DNA from: Sordaria brevicollis
Taxonomy: Eukaryota; Ascomycota; Sordariomycetes; Sordariales; Sordariaceae
Direction: 5' to 3'
NCBI GenBank assembly: GCA_033439795.1
Contig: JAUTDP010000003.1
Span: 2,356,001 to 2,420,000 of the forward strand
DNA length: 64,000 nt
The notes beneath the pieces are model-generated. The model did no database searches. It was not told the origin of the DNA and saw nothing but the letters and a program-made list of their open reading frames with translations. Shown piece by piece: positions 1 to 11,300 of the stretch (position 1 is the stretch's first letter; the number at the start of each line of letters is the position of its first letter). Position numbers and translations under genes: made by a program.

Positions 1-696
1 TCACTTTATTTATTTTAGGTTTTTCGGTCTATAGGGGTGTGTTGGAGGCACGTACGCACTTACGTAGGTAAATGGACATACTATTCACCGCTAGGCTCCC
101 TTGCCCTACTTTTCTAGCCCTCCAGACCTGGCTATATAGATTTCTTGATTCCTAGAATAATACAATTAATTACATCACCACAATTGCTTCATTCGTGCCT
201 TGTGTGTTCCACAGGTTTGCACCAATTCTTTCCACTGCAGTTTCGTGCTCTCTGAAGTCTGGACGACACTACACTTTCTCGCTTTTGTCGCTTTTCGTCT
301 TTTTGCTTCACTCGAACTTCCAGCTCTTCTTTCCTGCCGGCTTTTTACAAGCGACCAATCCCGAGCCCCGAAGCGAATGCAACAACGCGAGTCGAAAATG
401 AACCGTACAATTGCGACGCGCCAGTCTCCGTTACACTTGGTCACTTTCATCGTTAACAATTGATGACACACATACACGTTCAGGAAGACGCGCTACAGCC
501 GAGGTGCTTATACAGGACTGACAGAACACTAAAGCTGCGCGCGGCAATGCCCACTGCTCGGATTACATTTGCCCCAAAAATTCTATCAAAAGGCTGACGT
601 CGAAAAAAGGCGCCGGACGATCTCTCAACTTTAATCGAGTTGTAAGCCAAGACTCAGGGTCCAATGGAAATGTCAACATGGCCAAAAGCCATAGCG
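1..696. other. No supported gene (left edge)
   Basis: I see no gene here. Open frames at 175-477 on both strands lack recognisable domains and overlap one another. The stretch may be the downstream flank of the kinase-like gene, which is transcribed toward this edge. Confidence 0.5.
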
Positions 697-1077
697 TCAA
701 GAAAAGCCAAAAAGCCGAGGGAAAAAGATACCGAATAACGAAACAAATGAAGGGATCGCCGAAAGAAAGCCCCTGCTACTGGCTGGTTGTTCAGGGACCT
801 TGATGACCTGACGGCTTACCGTATCATGGCTACGCAGCCACATCGAAATCCATGGAACGGACAACTCTCCGAGATCGCCCATCCGTACCTTCGCCGCCGC
901 CGCCCATTTCCCCGGCACTTCCGGTTCCTCCGGACAATCATCGTCACGGTACCGTAGCATGATCGACCGACGCCTCCGCTCGCTTAATTCAGTGGGTGTT
1001 GGTGGGCTGATGATGGACTCTTCCGCGGAAGAACCCTCATCCCCGTTGTCAACCCAGCATGGACTGTCACGTTTCAC
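697..1077 (-). CDS. Possible small hypothetical protein
   Basis: A 126-codon open frame downstream of the kinase-like gene on the same strand. The product has an acidic/serine-rich start, an arginine cluster followed by an Asp-rich stretch (residues about 33-50), and a hydrophobic Phe/Leu-rich C terminus. I recognise no family. It could be a real small gene, part of the kinase transcript's 3' UTR, or chance. It is listed only because its composition is more protein-like than that of other unassigned frames nearby. Confidence 0.2.
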   Translation of the reverse strand: MKRDSPCWVDNGDEGSSAEESIISPPTPTELSERRRRSIMLRYRDDDCPEEPEVPGKWAAAAKVRMGDLGELSVPWISMWLRSHDTVSRQVIKVPEQPASSRGFLSAIPSFVSLFGIFFPRLFGFS

Positions 1078-1307
1078 ATCACAGCCCTGGGCCTGACCAG
1101 ACCAGGGACTCGGGACTCATCTTGGCTCTCAATACTGTTCAACCCTTGCTTCAATGGCGCGGATACTCAATAACATCGCCAAGATTGGACCGCGATGTCT
1201 ACCCAAAATGGCCTTCTAAACATTTCACCAGTTGAACCATGGTGCGCTGAATCGGATGACTCCGGCTAACATGACCTCAACAGAAGCACACCTCCAAGAC
1301 ACTGTGA

Positions 1308-3601
1308 CTAGTCCCTCCAGAACCTACGAGGCTGTGGTTGCCGTCGAATCACCGGCCGGTGGTCCTCATCCGCCCTCCGTCTTCGTAGCTTTTCCAAGTC
1401 CACAATACTCTCGTTCGAAAACACCTGTCCGAACCGAGCCCGAGCTCCTCCGCCCAACCGGATCGGAGGATGAGCACCCATATTCCAACGCTCACGGCCG
1501 GGAGGAGCACCATGACCAGGACCATGGGCAGGGCGTGGAGGTGGTGCCGGCATCCGCCTTTCTGGCTCTCCGTAAAACCTCCTAGCCCACACTCTCCCTT
1601 CCTCCTCCGACTTGTCCAGTCTGGACTTCATCTTGTCCCCGATCAAAATCTGGAGCTCCTTGAGGGTTGGCCGTGACCTGGGAGTGTGATACAAGCACTG
1701 CGCAACCAGTCTTCGCAGGTCTCGGTCCGTGTCATCGTACCGTCCGGAATACATCAGATCGCCTCCGTACGTGGCATCTCTTACTTCTCGGTCAAACACC
1801 TTGCTGTTGTATACGAACGGCTCCTTCTTTTCGTTAGGCCAACATAGGGTGATTAAGGCATACATGGTCTAGGAACAAGGTTGGGATTAGCTTTGATCGA
1901 CAAGTGTCTTCAGGTCAAGAGTAGAGGTACATACCCAACCCATCTGCCAAGTGTTCATGGTTTCCCGATAATTGCCCGCCGTCGGTGCCGCATTGGCGGC
2001 AGGTGCACTGGCATGCCAGTCCCATTCTTCTGTAAATTGTTCGGGCGTGTAGAGGTAGAGCTTGCCGGCCTGGCGGGTACACCATACCTGTTCTACGTTT
2101 CGTCGTTCGCGCGAGTTGTAGACTTGTCCTAGGCCCAAGTCACCGATCTGTTTGTAGGAATAGTCAGTAAGATCACAGCCTTCTGCGTTCCTCAACTGTC
2201 CGCTCCCAAACGAGTGAACCTACTTTGTGTATAGGTGCAATAGAATGAGCACGGTTCCCATACATGCCGAAGCCTCCCACCAAAACTGTTTTGCCGTCAG
2301 CAAATTCTCTTGCATCCATATATCCTCATCGGCCATGAAAGCATCCACTCACTATTAGTAGGATCAATATCAAAATGCACCAACGGGTTAACCGCCTCGC
2401 CAGCATCCATAGCCGACTCCTCCCCCCTCCACTGCTTTCCCGGGTATGCCAAACCAGTCAGGCCACGAACAAGGCAGTCAAAGATGGTCCATAGCGCCCT
2501 GTCGCTAAACGTCTTTCGCTCATTAGCCATCTTGACAATCCACTTCTCGAGGGTGCCGCGCTCCATGAACTCGAGAAACAGGCCGCCGGCGGCGAGGTCG
2601 CTGTTTTCAATGGCTTCTTCGGCTGCGAGGTTGTACATGTGGAGGACGTGGTGGGCGTCGCGCATTAGCTAGAGGAAGGGGTGGTTAGTATATAATCTGG
2701 TGAAGGTCTCCAACTTGGTTCTTTTTCGTCCTCGCTCCAGTTCCTCGAGGCCCGTTTGGAAACTCTTCTCGAAAACTTTCCCGTAGGAGTCTCTTCACCC
2801 TCTCTTCACCCTCTCTTCACCCTCTCTTCACCCTCTCTTCACCCTCTCTTCATCCTCTCTTCATCCTCTCTTCCTTTCAACCTCTCTTCAGGTCTCTCTT
2901 CCTTTCAACCTCTCTTCAGGTCTCTCTTTAGCTTCTTTTTATATACTCCTTGGATATCTCTTCAAATTCCCTTCAGATCCTTATTAAACTCTCGTTAGAA
3001 TTTCCTAGGCCCTCCCAAATCTTGTTCCATCCTCTCCTCTCGAGGTCTCCTTCTCTTTCTCTATGTTCCTCTATCCCTCCTTTCACTCTTCCTCCCCATA
3101 CCATATCCCCTTACAGCAAGTAGAAAAAGAAAAAAAAAAAAAGAGGAAACAAAAACTCACCTCATAATTCCTCCTCTCCATCTCAATACTATCCCTCCCC
3201 TCCAACTCAATCTTCACCACCACTTTTCTTTCCCCACCATCCATAGAAAACAAACACGCCATCCCAAACCCTCCCCACCCCAGTACCTTCTCAAACCTCA
3301 TCCCCTCCTGCGCCAACAACTTCTCCAGTCTCTTCGCCCTTCTCTGCACCGCCGGTGACGGCCCCTCTTTTTTAATCTGCTCCTGCGATTTCTTGTACGG
3401 TTGCGGCTCAGTAAACGTTTGAGGTCCCGGCCGGGCTGGAGGGGGGCTGAAACCGGGCCATCGAGCTGGGTGACGACGCGGGAATTCGAGGTTGCGGATT
3501 GCGTCTCGTCGTCTGTGGCGGGACCAGGCGGAGGCGCGGCCCATGCGGTAGAAGGCGAAGTAGTCGGTTTGTTCGCGTTGGATGTCGCGGAGGGTTGGCA
3601 T
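1308..3601 (-). CDS. Protein kinase-like protein with atypical catalytic loop, five exons
   Basis: Exons (minus strand) 3601-3161, 2668-2353, 2285-2224, 2147-1935 and 1868-1308 join in frame to 530 residues. Introns start GTGAG, GTGAGT, GTAGGT or GTATGT and end in AG. Seen: a basic/proline-rich N terminus; glycine loop GWGGFG (about 108-113); lysine in VVVK (about 130); catalytic loop HFDIDPTN (about 245-252); a DLG in place of DFG (about 276-278); TPEQF in the APE position; WQMGW before the C-lobe; and a proline/arginine-rich tail after about residue 400. These follow the order of a eukaryotic protein kinase fold. Odd: the lysine normally two residues after the catalytic Asp (HRDxK) is Asp here, so activity may be weak or unusual. 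The first intron is long (492 nt) and holds a minisatellite. Substrate and pathway are unknown. The kinase fold is well supported; catalytic competence is uncertain. Confidence 0.85.
2791..2928. repeat. 11-bp minisatellite plus 28-bp duplication inside kinase intron 1
   Basis: About seven copies of CTCTTCACCCT, the last ones with T in place of a C, run from 2791 to 2872. They are followed by two exact copies of a 28-bp CT-rich unit at 2873-2900 and 2901-2928. The array accounts for much of the unusual length of the first kinase intron. On the transcript strand it is purine-rich (GA). Confidence 0.9.
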
Positions 3602-4790
3602 TTTGGGTGGTTTGGTGATCCCGAGGGATGGTTTGCTTCTAAACTATGGGTAGGGTTGGGATTGTTGTTGTGGTTCGGTAGGGCGTGGTTTGTGATCTAT
3701 GTTGATGCCTCGAGAGCGTCTATGTCTATGTGTATTATAGAGATACTATGACTTTGGTCGTTTTCGCCAGCGACGTCGTTCAATGTGCTCTTACCGTCCG
3801 GGGTCAATTGGATAAGACGACGCCCGGTAAACCAGGTGTTGATATGCTCTCAGAAATTTTGACATGTTCCAACAATGCGATACCGGTCTTTCTCTCCTAC
3901 TGACATGTGGCTTGAACGTCAGGCTAGATCCAAAGCCTCCATAAAGACCATGAACAGTCCAAGGACAAAGCATGCAGTTCATGATCAATGGCAGCTTTGG
4001 GCACTGAACCCCAAAGGAGTGCCAGATCGGAGCCCATTCAGGATTTTCCTGAAAGCGGGTGGACTGACAAAGGATGAGCCACAGACACAGAGAAACGTAA
4101 AAGTTGATTATGCATAGCGACACACTGTTCAAAAGCTCTCATTGTTCACCAGCACAGCATAGCAAGTCAAAACAGATTCAAGTCCAAAGTCTTGTATCAT
4201 TATTCAAAACTCCCTATTACATCCTCCTCCATTACCTTCAATATCTGGGTATCCTACAGCCATCCTCTCTCGTACACATGACCAAACATGTTTCATAACA
4301 TCAACCCAAACAAGTTGCCCTGGTCATGATCCCTTCGTAAACCGTCGTGAAAAAACCATAGTAAAAACAACCCCCGCGCTTGCCGCCCACCGTCTTTCGT
4401 TCTATCCAAAGCAGACCAGGTACATGATGCTGTGATTCGCAATACAAGATGCCATGCTATGCCATGTATGTACTTGCCAAAATGACGTTGCCTTGTCCTC
4501 CTTTTTTTCCGATCCAATGTGATAACCTCTCCTGAAGCTTTTCCAAATATTACAGGAACAGCTCCTACAAAAGGAAGGTGGAAGTGATTGTACATGAAGA
4601 CAAATGAACAAGTGAATGTTGATTTGACAAACTGAGGAAAATGAAAATGTGTCCAAGACATGGTGGTCGGAGACGGCGTGCCGGGGCAGGAAATCTCCAA
4701 CACTCAAAGCCAAAGTGACTTCCTCTTTTCCTTCTCCTTCTGCTTCTTCCTGTCCCTGTATTCCCTGGCTGTTGTCAGCTCAAGGTTCGG
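3602..4790. other. Intergenic: kinase upstream region and coiled-coil gene 3' flank
   Basis: The kinase start at 3601 and the coiled-coil gene stop at 4791 are on the same strand, so this stretch should hold the 3' UTR of the latter and the promoter of the former. Open frames at 3791-4132 and 4293-4713 have cysteine- and tryptophan-rich, low-complexity products with no domain and are not called. Confidence 0.5.
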
Positions 4791-7700
4791 TTAGATACCG
4801 GCGGCATAGTGAAGTAAGACTGACACGGCGCTTCTGTCGTTGGAGTTCCGCACGACAACCATATCCTTGTCCTTCTTCCTCCGGCTCCTGCTGCTGCTCG
4901 ACTTTTCCTCGTACCTATCCCGCGACGATGCCCGAGACCTGCTCTCACGGCTGGACTTGCGATGGTGGTGGGCGACCACAAGTGACGTCTGAAGACCCTC
5001 GAGCTGGCCGCGGGCGGCGCCCAACTGGGCGGCAAGACGGTTGTTCTGCTCTCTCAATTGGGCGCACTCGTCCATGCGGCGCTCAATCTCATGGTGCTTG
5101 GCATCCAACTCAGCCCTGAGCTCGGCAGAAGTCACGTCGGGATCCGCGTTGAGCTCATCCTGGAGACGGATGACCTTGTCCTGAAGGTCCCTCACCCGCT
5201 TCACAAGTTCCTCCCTGTTAGCCATGATGGAAGGAAGCTGGTCGGCCTCGGCCTGTGCCTTGTTGAGCTTCGTCTCCAGCCTGGACACCTTGTCTTGAAG
5301 CTCAGAAACGACCTCGCGAACTGCGTCCCTCTCACCAGACAGAGCAGGAACCTTGTCAGCGTCGCTCTGCAGTGTCGCGACCCGAACCTCAAACTCGGCA
5401 ACCTTGGCCTCCAGCTCAGTGACCTTGGACTCCAACTCGACCTTGGTGACGCTGAGGTTGGCGACTTGGTACTCAAGCTCGGCCTTGGCACTCTGCAGAC
5501 CCGGAACCTTGTCGGCCTCGGCCTGGAGAGCGGCGTTGAGACCAGAAAGAGTCATCATGTTGCCCTTTGCTGCCTCAAGTGATTCGCGCATCCTGGACAA
5601 CTCTTGCTCGGCGTTGAGCTTCTGGGTGGCGATGGAGACGTTGGCGGTCTGTGCTCCAGCCAGATCAGTGTTGAGGGTACTGAGAAGGGCCTGTCCATTC
5701 AACCTGTCGGCCTCCAAGTCCTCGATTTGCTTCTTCAGGCCGGCCTTGTCGGATTCAAGACCCTCGATCTGCATGCGGAGGTTAACACCCTCAGCCCTGA
5801 GCACAGCGATCTCACCCTCCAACGTGCCGACCTTGTTGCTCAGACCGGCACCAGACAGTTCGAGCTCGTCAATGCGGGTAGTGAGAGCAGTAGACCTAGC
5901 CTCCGCTGTGTTGAGCTTGCTCTCCAATTCAGCACGGGCTGCTTCCACTGCGGACTTGGCCTCCTCCAATTCCGCCTTCTGCTTCTCCAGCTCGCCGATT
6001 TGCTGCTTGAGCTCCATCTCTACCTTCTCTGCCGCCAGGGCGAGCTTCTGCTTGTCCTCTTCGGCATCACCGATAACCTTTTCACGCATCTGCTCGGCAA
6101 GGTGCTTCGCGTCATTGAGGGTAGCAACCTCGGTAAGAAGGAGCTCCTTAGTAATCCTCAACTCGCCTAGGCTGGTGTTCAAGTTTTCGATCTCCTTGTC
6201 CCGCAGGTCGCGTTGGTCCTCCAGGGCCTTGACAGTGATCCTCATGGTCGAGATTTGCTGCATGAGGCTCTTCTCGTGCTCAGTTCGATCTCCCTGCATG
6301 AGCTTGACATCCTCCTCAAGACGGGCGACAGTGGCCTTGAGGGTTTGGCTGGTCTCCTTGAGCTCATCCCTTTCCTTCTGGACTTCCTGGAGCATGGCAT
6401 TGGTCTGAGCACAAGTAGACTTGTACTCGGCGGCGGTTCTGCTCTCGTTGTCCAGCTTGCCTTGTAGCTCAGCTTGCATCTCAGCCTTTTCCGCACAAGT
6501 GTGGTTCAGCTCTGCACGCGTGGCGTTGAGTTGTTGTTCCATCTCGCCCATCCTGCGGCCTTGCATGTGGAGGTTGTAATTAAGCTCCTCAACCATGTGC
6601 TTTTCAGCTTCCAGCTCTTCGTAGGCGTCGTCCCTTTCATTTTCCATTGCCTCAACATCATCTTCCAGGGCCGCCTTGGCTTCGAGAAGGTCGTCCTTCT
6701 CAGCAATATGGTGAGCAACAGCATCCTCAAGCTGCTCCCTGAGTTGGCGCAGATTGTCACGCAGATCAATCGTCTCGGCCTCCTTGTCAGTGAGCTGAGC
6801 CTTCAATTTGTGGTGGCTGTTGCGAAGCTTTTTGTTTTCGTCCTCCAGCTGGTTCATTTTGCTCATAAGGTTCTCCTCCTTGTTCTTCTGGTACCAAGCT
6901 TTGGCATACTTTTCATCCAGAAGCTTGTCTTGGTTCTCACGCAGGCCTCTCGCTTCGGTTTCGAGAGCATCAATCTTGTCAAGAAGCTCCTGTTCAAAAT
7001 CCTTTTGCTCGCGATCCTTGTTGATCAGGTCGGTTCTGGCGACCCGCAGCTCTCTGGCCTCAATTTCAAGGTTGGCGATCTTGCGTCTGAGGTCTGTCTC
7101 GATAGACTGCTGCTGCCTTAGCTCTTCCTGGCTAGGGCTTCGGTGATGAACCCTAATCTTGACGGACGGCAGAGGCTCACTGTTTGTCCGGGCTACGACC
7201 AGGGCGGTCCGCGGTGAAGGACCGGGCGACCGTTGAGGTACGCGAAGTTGCGCACTGCGGGATTGGAGGTTCGAGCTCGCAACGCTGGTGTCATCATCAG
7301 AATCAGAGCCAGTGGTGCTGCGAGTGAACCGAACAGTTGACTGCGTTGACTTGTTGGACTTTGAAGAGGACCTGATGATGCTTGTTGGCGTCACATCGCT
7401 GGCGCAGTCGGAGAGAGAGAGCCTTGAATCGACAGTGGTGGCGAGAGTGCTGGTGCTGTTGGAGTGCATGGATGATTCCGAGACAGACTCAGTTTCGGTA
7501 TCCTGATCATGGTAATCGTGGGGCCTGTTGTCCAGGACATAACGGGGCGCGGGAATAGTGCGCACGTTGCTAGGAGGAGGGCCATAGGGACCATCATGAG
7601 GACCCTGGGGAGGAGTTGGCACCCGAGAGGGGCGGAGGTTAACAGTGGCACGACGTTCTTCGGGGAGGTTGATTACAGGAATCTTGGCTCTGAGCACCCT

Positions 7701-8375
7701 GCGCGGGAGACCAAGCGAGCCAGTGCTTGCGTGATGTGGCATGGGAGGACGAGGGGCCATTCCAGGGGCCAAATGGATTTGAGGAGGCATCGGAGCTCCC
7801 CTTGTAGGAGGGACTCTTTGGAGAGCCATGTGAGGGCTGGGCGAGGGAATGCGGGAAGAAGGCGATGGCAATCGAGGAGAGGGGATCCGAGATGGAGATG
7901 GAATTCTGGAAGGAGAGGGTATCCGGGAAGGCATGGAGAGGCGCTTCTGTTGTAGGCTAGTCGCCATGGGTTGGCCGTTCATGAGCATGCCGTTCATCGT
8001 CATCGGGCCGCCCGAGAGAACAGAGCTACCGACATCAGAGCCGCCCGTCTCAGAACCGCTTCCTACTTCGGGGATGTTGGACGAGGCCAATGATGAATCT
8101 GAGTTTCGTCGAGCACGAAGCTGTGTTGGTGGTGGCCGGCCACCCCGTCGGAGAATAGACTTTGGCTGACCGTTTTGAGGAGGTCCTCGCCTGGTGAGCT
8201 GGAGAGGCCAGTTCGAGGTTCTGTTGGTAGGAGTAGCGGTGCTGGCTGTGCTGGTAGTGCTTCCGGTATTGCTGCTGACGTTGCTGAGTCTGTCGTCCGA
8301 GACAGAGTAACCCCTCATATGCCCTGGTCCTCCGCCTGGCCTGGGTCGCTGTGGGTATGGAGATCGATCTCCCAT
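4791..8375 (-). CDS. Large coiled-coil protein with disordered, SRIPSP-repeat N terminus
   Basis: A single exon of 1194 residues is read from the Met at 8375. The frame stays open to 8543, but the extra 56 residues look like translated 5' UTR. Residues about 1-410 are disordered: Ser/Pro/Arg-rich, with tandem SRIPSP repeats at about 150-180 and Ser/Thr-rich stretches at about 300-370. Residues about 416-1135 are an almost unbroken coiled coil with heptad patterns rich in Leu/Glu/Lys/Ala. The C-terminal 60 residues are His/Arg/Ser/Lys-rich and then end in a short hydrophobic segment. Such architecture is typical of scaffold, cytoskeleton-associated or spindle-pole/septum proteins, but I see no motif that fixes the role. 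SRIP-like motifs are known in microtubule-tip binding (SxIP) proteins, so microtubule association is a possible inference. No introns are evident. Confidence 0.88.
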   Translation of the reverse strand: MGDRSPYPQRPRPGGGPGHMRGYSVSDDRLSNVSSNTGSTTSTASTATPTNRTSNWPLQLTRRGPPQNGQPKSILRRGGRPPPTQLRARRNSDSSLASSNIPEVGSGSETGGSDVGSSVLSGGPMTMNGMLMNGQPMATSLQQKRLSMPSRIPSPSRIPSPSRIPSPRLPSPSSRIPSPSPHMALQRVPPTRGAPMPPQIHLAPGMAPRPPMPHHASTGSLGLPRRVLRAKIPVINLPEERRATVNLRPSRVPTPPQGPHDGPYGPPPSNVRTIPAPRYVLDNRPHDYHDQDTETESVSESSMHSNSTSTLATTVDSRLSLSDCASDVTPTSIIRSSSKSNKSTQSTVRFTRSTTGSDSDDDTSVASSNLQSRSAQLRVPQRSPGPSPRTALVVARTNSEPLPSVKIRVHHRSPSQEELRQQQSIETDLRRKIANLEIEARELRVARTDLINKDREQKDFEQELLDKIDALETEARGLRENQDKLLDEKYAKAWYQKNKEENLMSKMNQLEDENKKLRNSHHKLKAQLTDKEAETIDLRDNLRQLREQLEDAVAHHIAEKDDLLEAKAALEDDVEAMENERDDAYEELEAEKHMVEELNYNLHMQGRRMGEMEQQLNATRAELNHTCAEKAEMQAELQGKLDNESRTAAEYKSTCAQTNAMLQEVQKERDELKETSQTLKATVARLEEDVKLMQGDRTEHEKSLMQQISTMRITVKALEDQRDLRDKEIENLNTSLGELRITKELLLTEVATLNDAKHLAEQMREKVIGDAEEDKQKLALAAEKVEMELKQQIGELEKQKAELEEAKSAVEAARAELESKLNTAEARSTALTTRIDELELSGAGLSNKVGTLEGEIAVLRAEGVNLRMQIEGLESDKAGLKKQIEDLEADRLNGQALLSTLNTDLAGAQTANVSIATQKLNAEQELSRMRESLEAAKGNMMTLSGLNAALQAEADKVPGLQSAKAELEYQVANLSVTKVELESKVTELEAKVAEFEVRVATLQSDADKVPALSGERDAVREVVSELQDKVSRLETKLNKAQAEADQLPSIMANREELVKRVRDLQDKVIRLQDELNADPDVTSAELRAELDAKHHEIERRMDECAQLREQNNRLAAQLGAARGQLEGLQTSLVVAHHHRKSSRESRSRASSRDRYEEKSSSSRSRRKKDKDMVVVRNSNDRSAVSVLLHYAAGI
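7838..7928 (-). repeat. SRIPSP-coding tandem repeat in coiled-coil gene
   Basis: Three consecutive SRIPSP hexapeptides are followed by degenerate RLPSP and SRIPSP copies, encoded by 15-18 nt units. The repeat is in frame. Each unit carries an S-x-I-P core, which could serve as multiple short linear binding or phosphorylation motifs. Confidence 0.8.
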
Positions 8376-11300
8376 CGTGTCTATCTTTTTATGTTGTTGA
8401 AATGGTGATATGTGCAGTGTTTGTGTGTGCTTGTTTGCCTGCGGGTGTTCTGTATGACGGCCGATACTCGCTCGGGTGTGCAACAGAGTGCAGACGGGTG
8501 TATAAGGTATGAATATGTTCCGGTTGTCAGGTTTCGAGCTCAAAGCGAGAGTGTGTGTGTTATGTATGACTGGGCGCGAGGCAGGTCTGGCCAGGTATTG
8601 GTAGGTATATGTGTTTGTATGTGAAGTGCGAGTGTGAGTGGGGGTGTATTAGGAGTGATTTGGTTGGCTTTGGGTATTAAGAGTGTGATGGTTGTTTGTT
8701 TGTGACTTAAGTTGTTGTGTGTGTCAAAGAACGAATGTGTGGTGGTAGTGATTAGGTGTATTATTACGGAAAGATAGTACTGACTGAGAAGGAAGAAAGT
8801 TCAGAAAGAAGAGAAGAGACCTCGACGGCACCGGGCTTCAGCTGAACTTGTATAGTCCCAAATGGGCATTCCCTGCTGTGTTTCGCCGCCTCTTCTGGCT
8901 TCAGGTTCTTGCCAGCCAGGTACAACTTACTAGTCTCTCTAGCCGCTGGGGACCTGGATGGAGACCTCGACCTGAAAATCGGCCAAGGCGCGTTTTCTGT
9001 TATTCGGTGAGGAGAAGCAAAGGGTGGTTTTCCCTGTCAATCGTGGGACTTGTGCTGCACGCAAGAGGGAGCAAGAGAGAGAAGTGGAAACCCTCAACGA
9101 CAAAGCGGGCCCCCGATACGTGTCCCTGGATCGACCTGTGGTTAGGGTGCTGGTTCTAGGCTGTTGGACTTTCAGTTTGCAGGGCAGTGTCGAATGTATC
9201 GATTGTTCCTGGCCCAAGGGAGAGGCTGTGGTAAGGTAGGTACAGTAGATAGATGCAAGGTTGAGTGGGTGTTGTTCTTGCCGTACTCAAGTGTTGTTGT
9301 TGTTGTTGTTGTTCTTTCTTTCTGCGGCTGTCAGCCTGTCGTCTGATGATGGCAATGGCCGGTGAGAGGACTGGAGATCTTTTTGTTCTTTCCTTTGGAA
9401 GGAACGGAGACAGGACAGTCGGCAGAAGGTGGAAATTGGCAAGAGGCCCCAAAAAGCAGGAACCGGATTGGATTTCTAGTTTGTTCATGCGTCTAAACCT
9501 GAGGTACACTAAGGTACGAGGGAAGGTGCAGTGCTCGTGCAGTTGCAGAGTGTTGCAGAATGTTGCAGGCTGTTGCAGTTGCGTTTGCAGTAGTGAGCAG
9601 TAGTGGGCAGTAGCAGACAGTAGTGGTGGCCGGTATCAAGGTCACTCGGTGCTTTCTATGGGAAGGAACGGGGGACTGAAGATCATCGTCAGCCTGGGCC
9701 GAAGCACGGAAGGAGGGCAGGAGGTAGGATGGGAGCGAGCATGAATGGAGGGGCACACCACCAAGCACCTGCTCAGACAGAGAGACAGAGACGGGACCGG
9801 GGCCAGAGTGGGATGGGGTCCGGGACTGATAGAGTGACAACGGCATGAAGGAGGGGGATCAGCCGAGCTGACTGAGAGTGAGAAAAGAGTGAGAGCGGGC
9901 AGGAACGAGAAATTTGCAGAGTCGGTACGTGTGTAACCCTTTCCGTTCTGTCGCCGACCTCCCCGATGATACTCTCACTCTTTCCCAATCTCACGCCTAT
10001 CCAATGTTCCGCTGTTGCAGTTTTCGCATTGACTGCGCTGCGCACTCTGGGCTGTTACGAGTTACGATGGCTTCTTTCCTCGACGCAGATGGATGGAAAA
10101 CGCAACAGAATCCGACGACTTCGACCTAATCCGGTTAGCCATGGTTTCGTTCCGTTCCCCGAATCGGAAAAGTGCATGTGCCATGTAACTGATGATGTCC
10201 TTTTTTTCTTTTCGCAGTTTCTCTTTTTGTCTCGGTTAAACTCAGCTTTCCGCGCAACCGCGTCACAGAATTTTCCCCATTTTCCCATGGCCTTTTTCTC
10301 TGCTCTTTCCGCGCCAAAAATTGAATGGCTGGAGTTGGGGAATTGGGCATCATAAAGAGGGAAAGCCACGGCGAGACACGGTGACGACGTCGAATCGGGT
10401 GGCCGTCAGCCCCCTTCCCCGGCTTGCCCGCTCCGCACACGACGGGGTATTACCTCTATACAAATTGTACCTTATATATACCTAGTCGCGCCCTGGTGGG
10501 CTGGAACCTGGGCGGGCAGGAATCGGGCCTCTTTGTACTGCTTGTAAGCGCCCCTACGCAATTAGAGACACAAGGTTTATTACCGTGGGGAGTACAGTTC
10601 GTTACCAGCAATTTCTGTCGGACTCACGCGGACCGCACACCCAAAACACGTTTGCGGCACTATCACGGGCCTCATCAATCGGCCTCGTCAATGCAGCATC
10701 GAGACAGAGACTGGAATTATTGCGGTGATAAAAAAGTCCAAGACGGAGGAAGCTAGGCGGCGGCCCGGGGAAAGGCTAACAACAGGCTCCACCACGCTAG
10801 AACTAGCATATTCCATGTAACCATTTTCTCTCGAGATACACCACGGCCCTCCACGAATACCACTCAAAAGACCACTATCAAGATGCAAACCTACACGCGA
10901 CTTCTCCTGTTGATCCCGTGTTCTGGGACGACGCTGATCGGATGGCAAAGAGTTGGGGGCGGGGTGTCCGTTTGGCGACAGCAAGCCCGGAGCCCGGAAG
11001 AAAGAGAGCAGCAGAGAGGAGGTCGAATCGACAGGTCAACCAGCAGTCAAAAAGGGTCGCAGTAAACCGGACCGCAGCTTGCCACTCTGCAATGGACAGA
11101 CGACTTGAGGACGAATTGCCAAATCACCAAACAGCTTTGAAAGGCAGACAGGAAAAGTCGGGCGAAAGTCAGGGTCCAGGGCTCTGCTAGACACCAAATC
11201 CCCAATAGATCCGCCAAAATGCCCGCCTCATCCCAAAGAGAACAGCCCAACGGAAAATCTCTTCTCTCTTCAGTCGTGTGGCTTTCCGTGGTACATCCCG

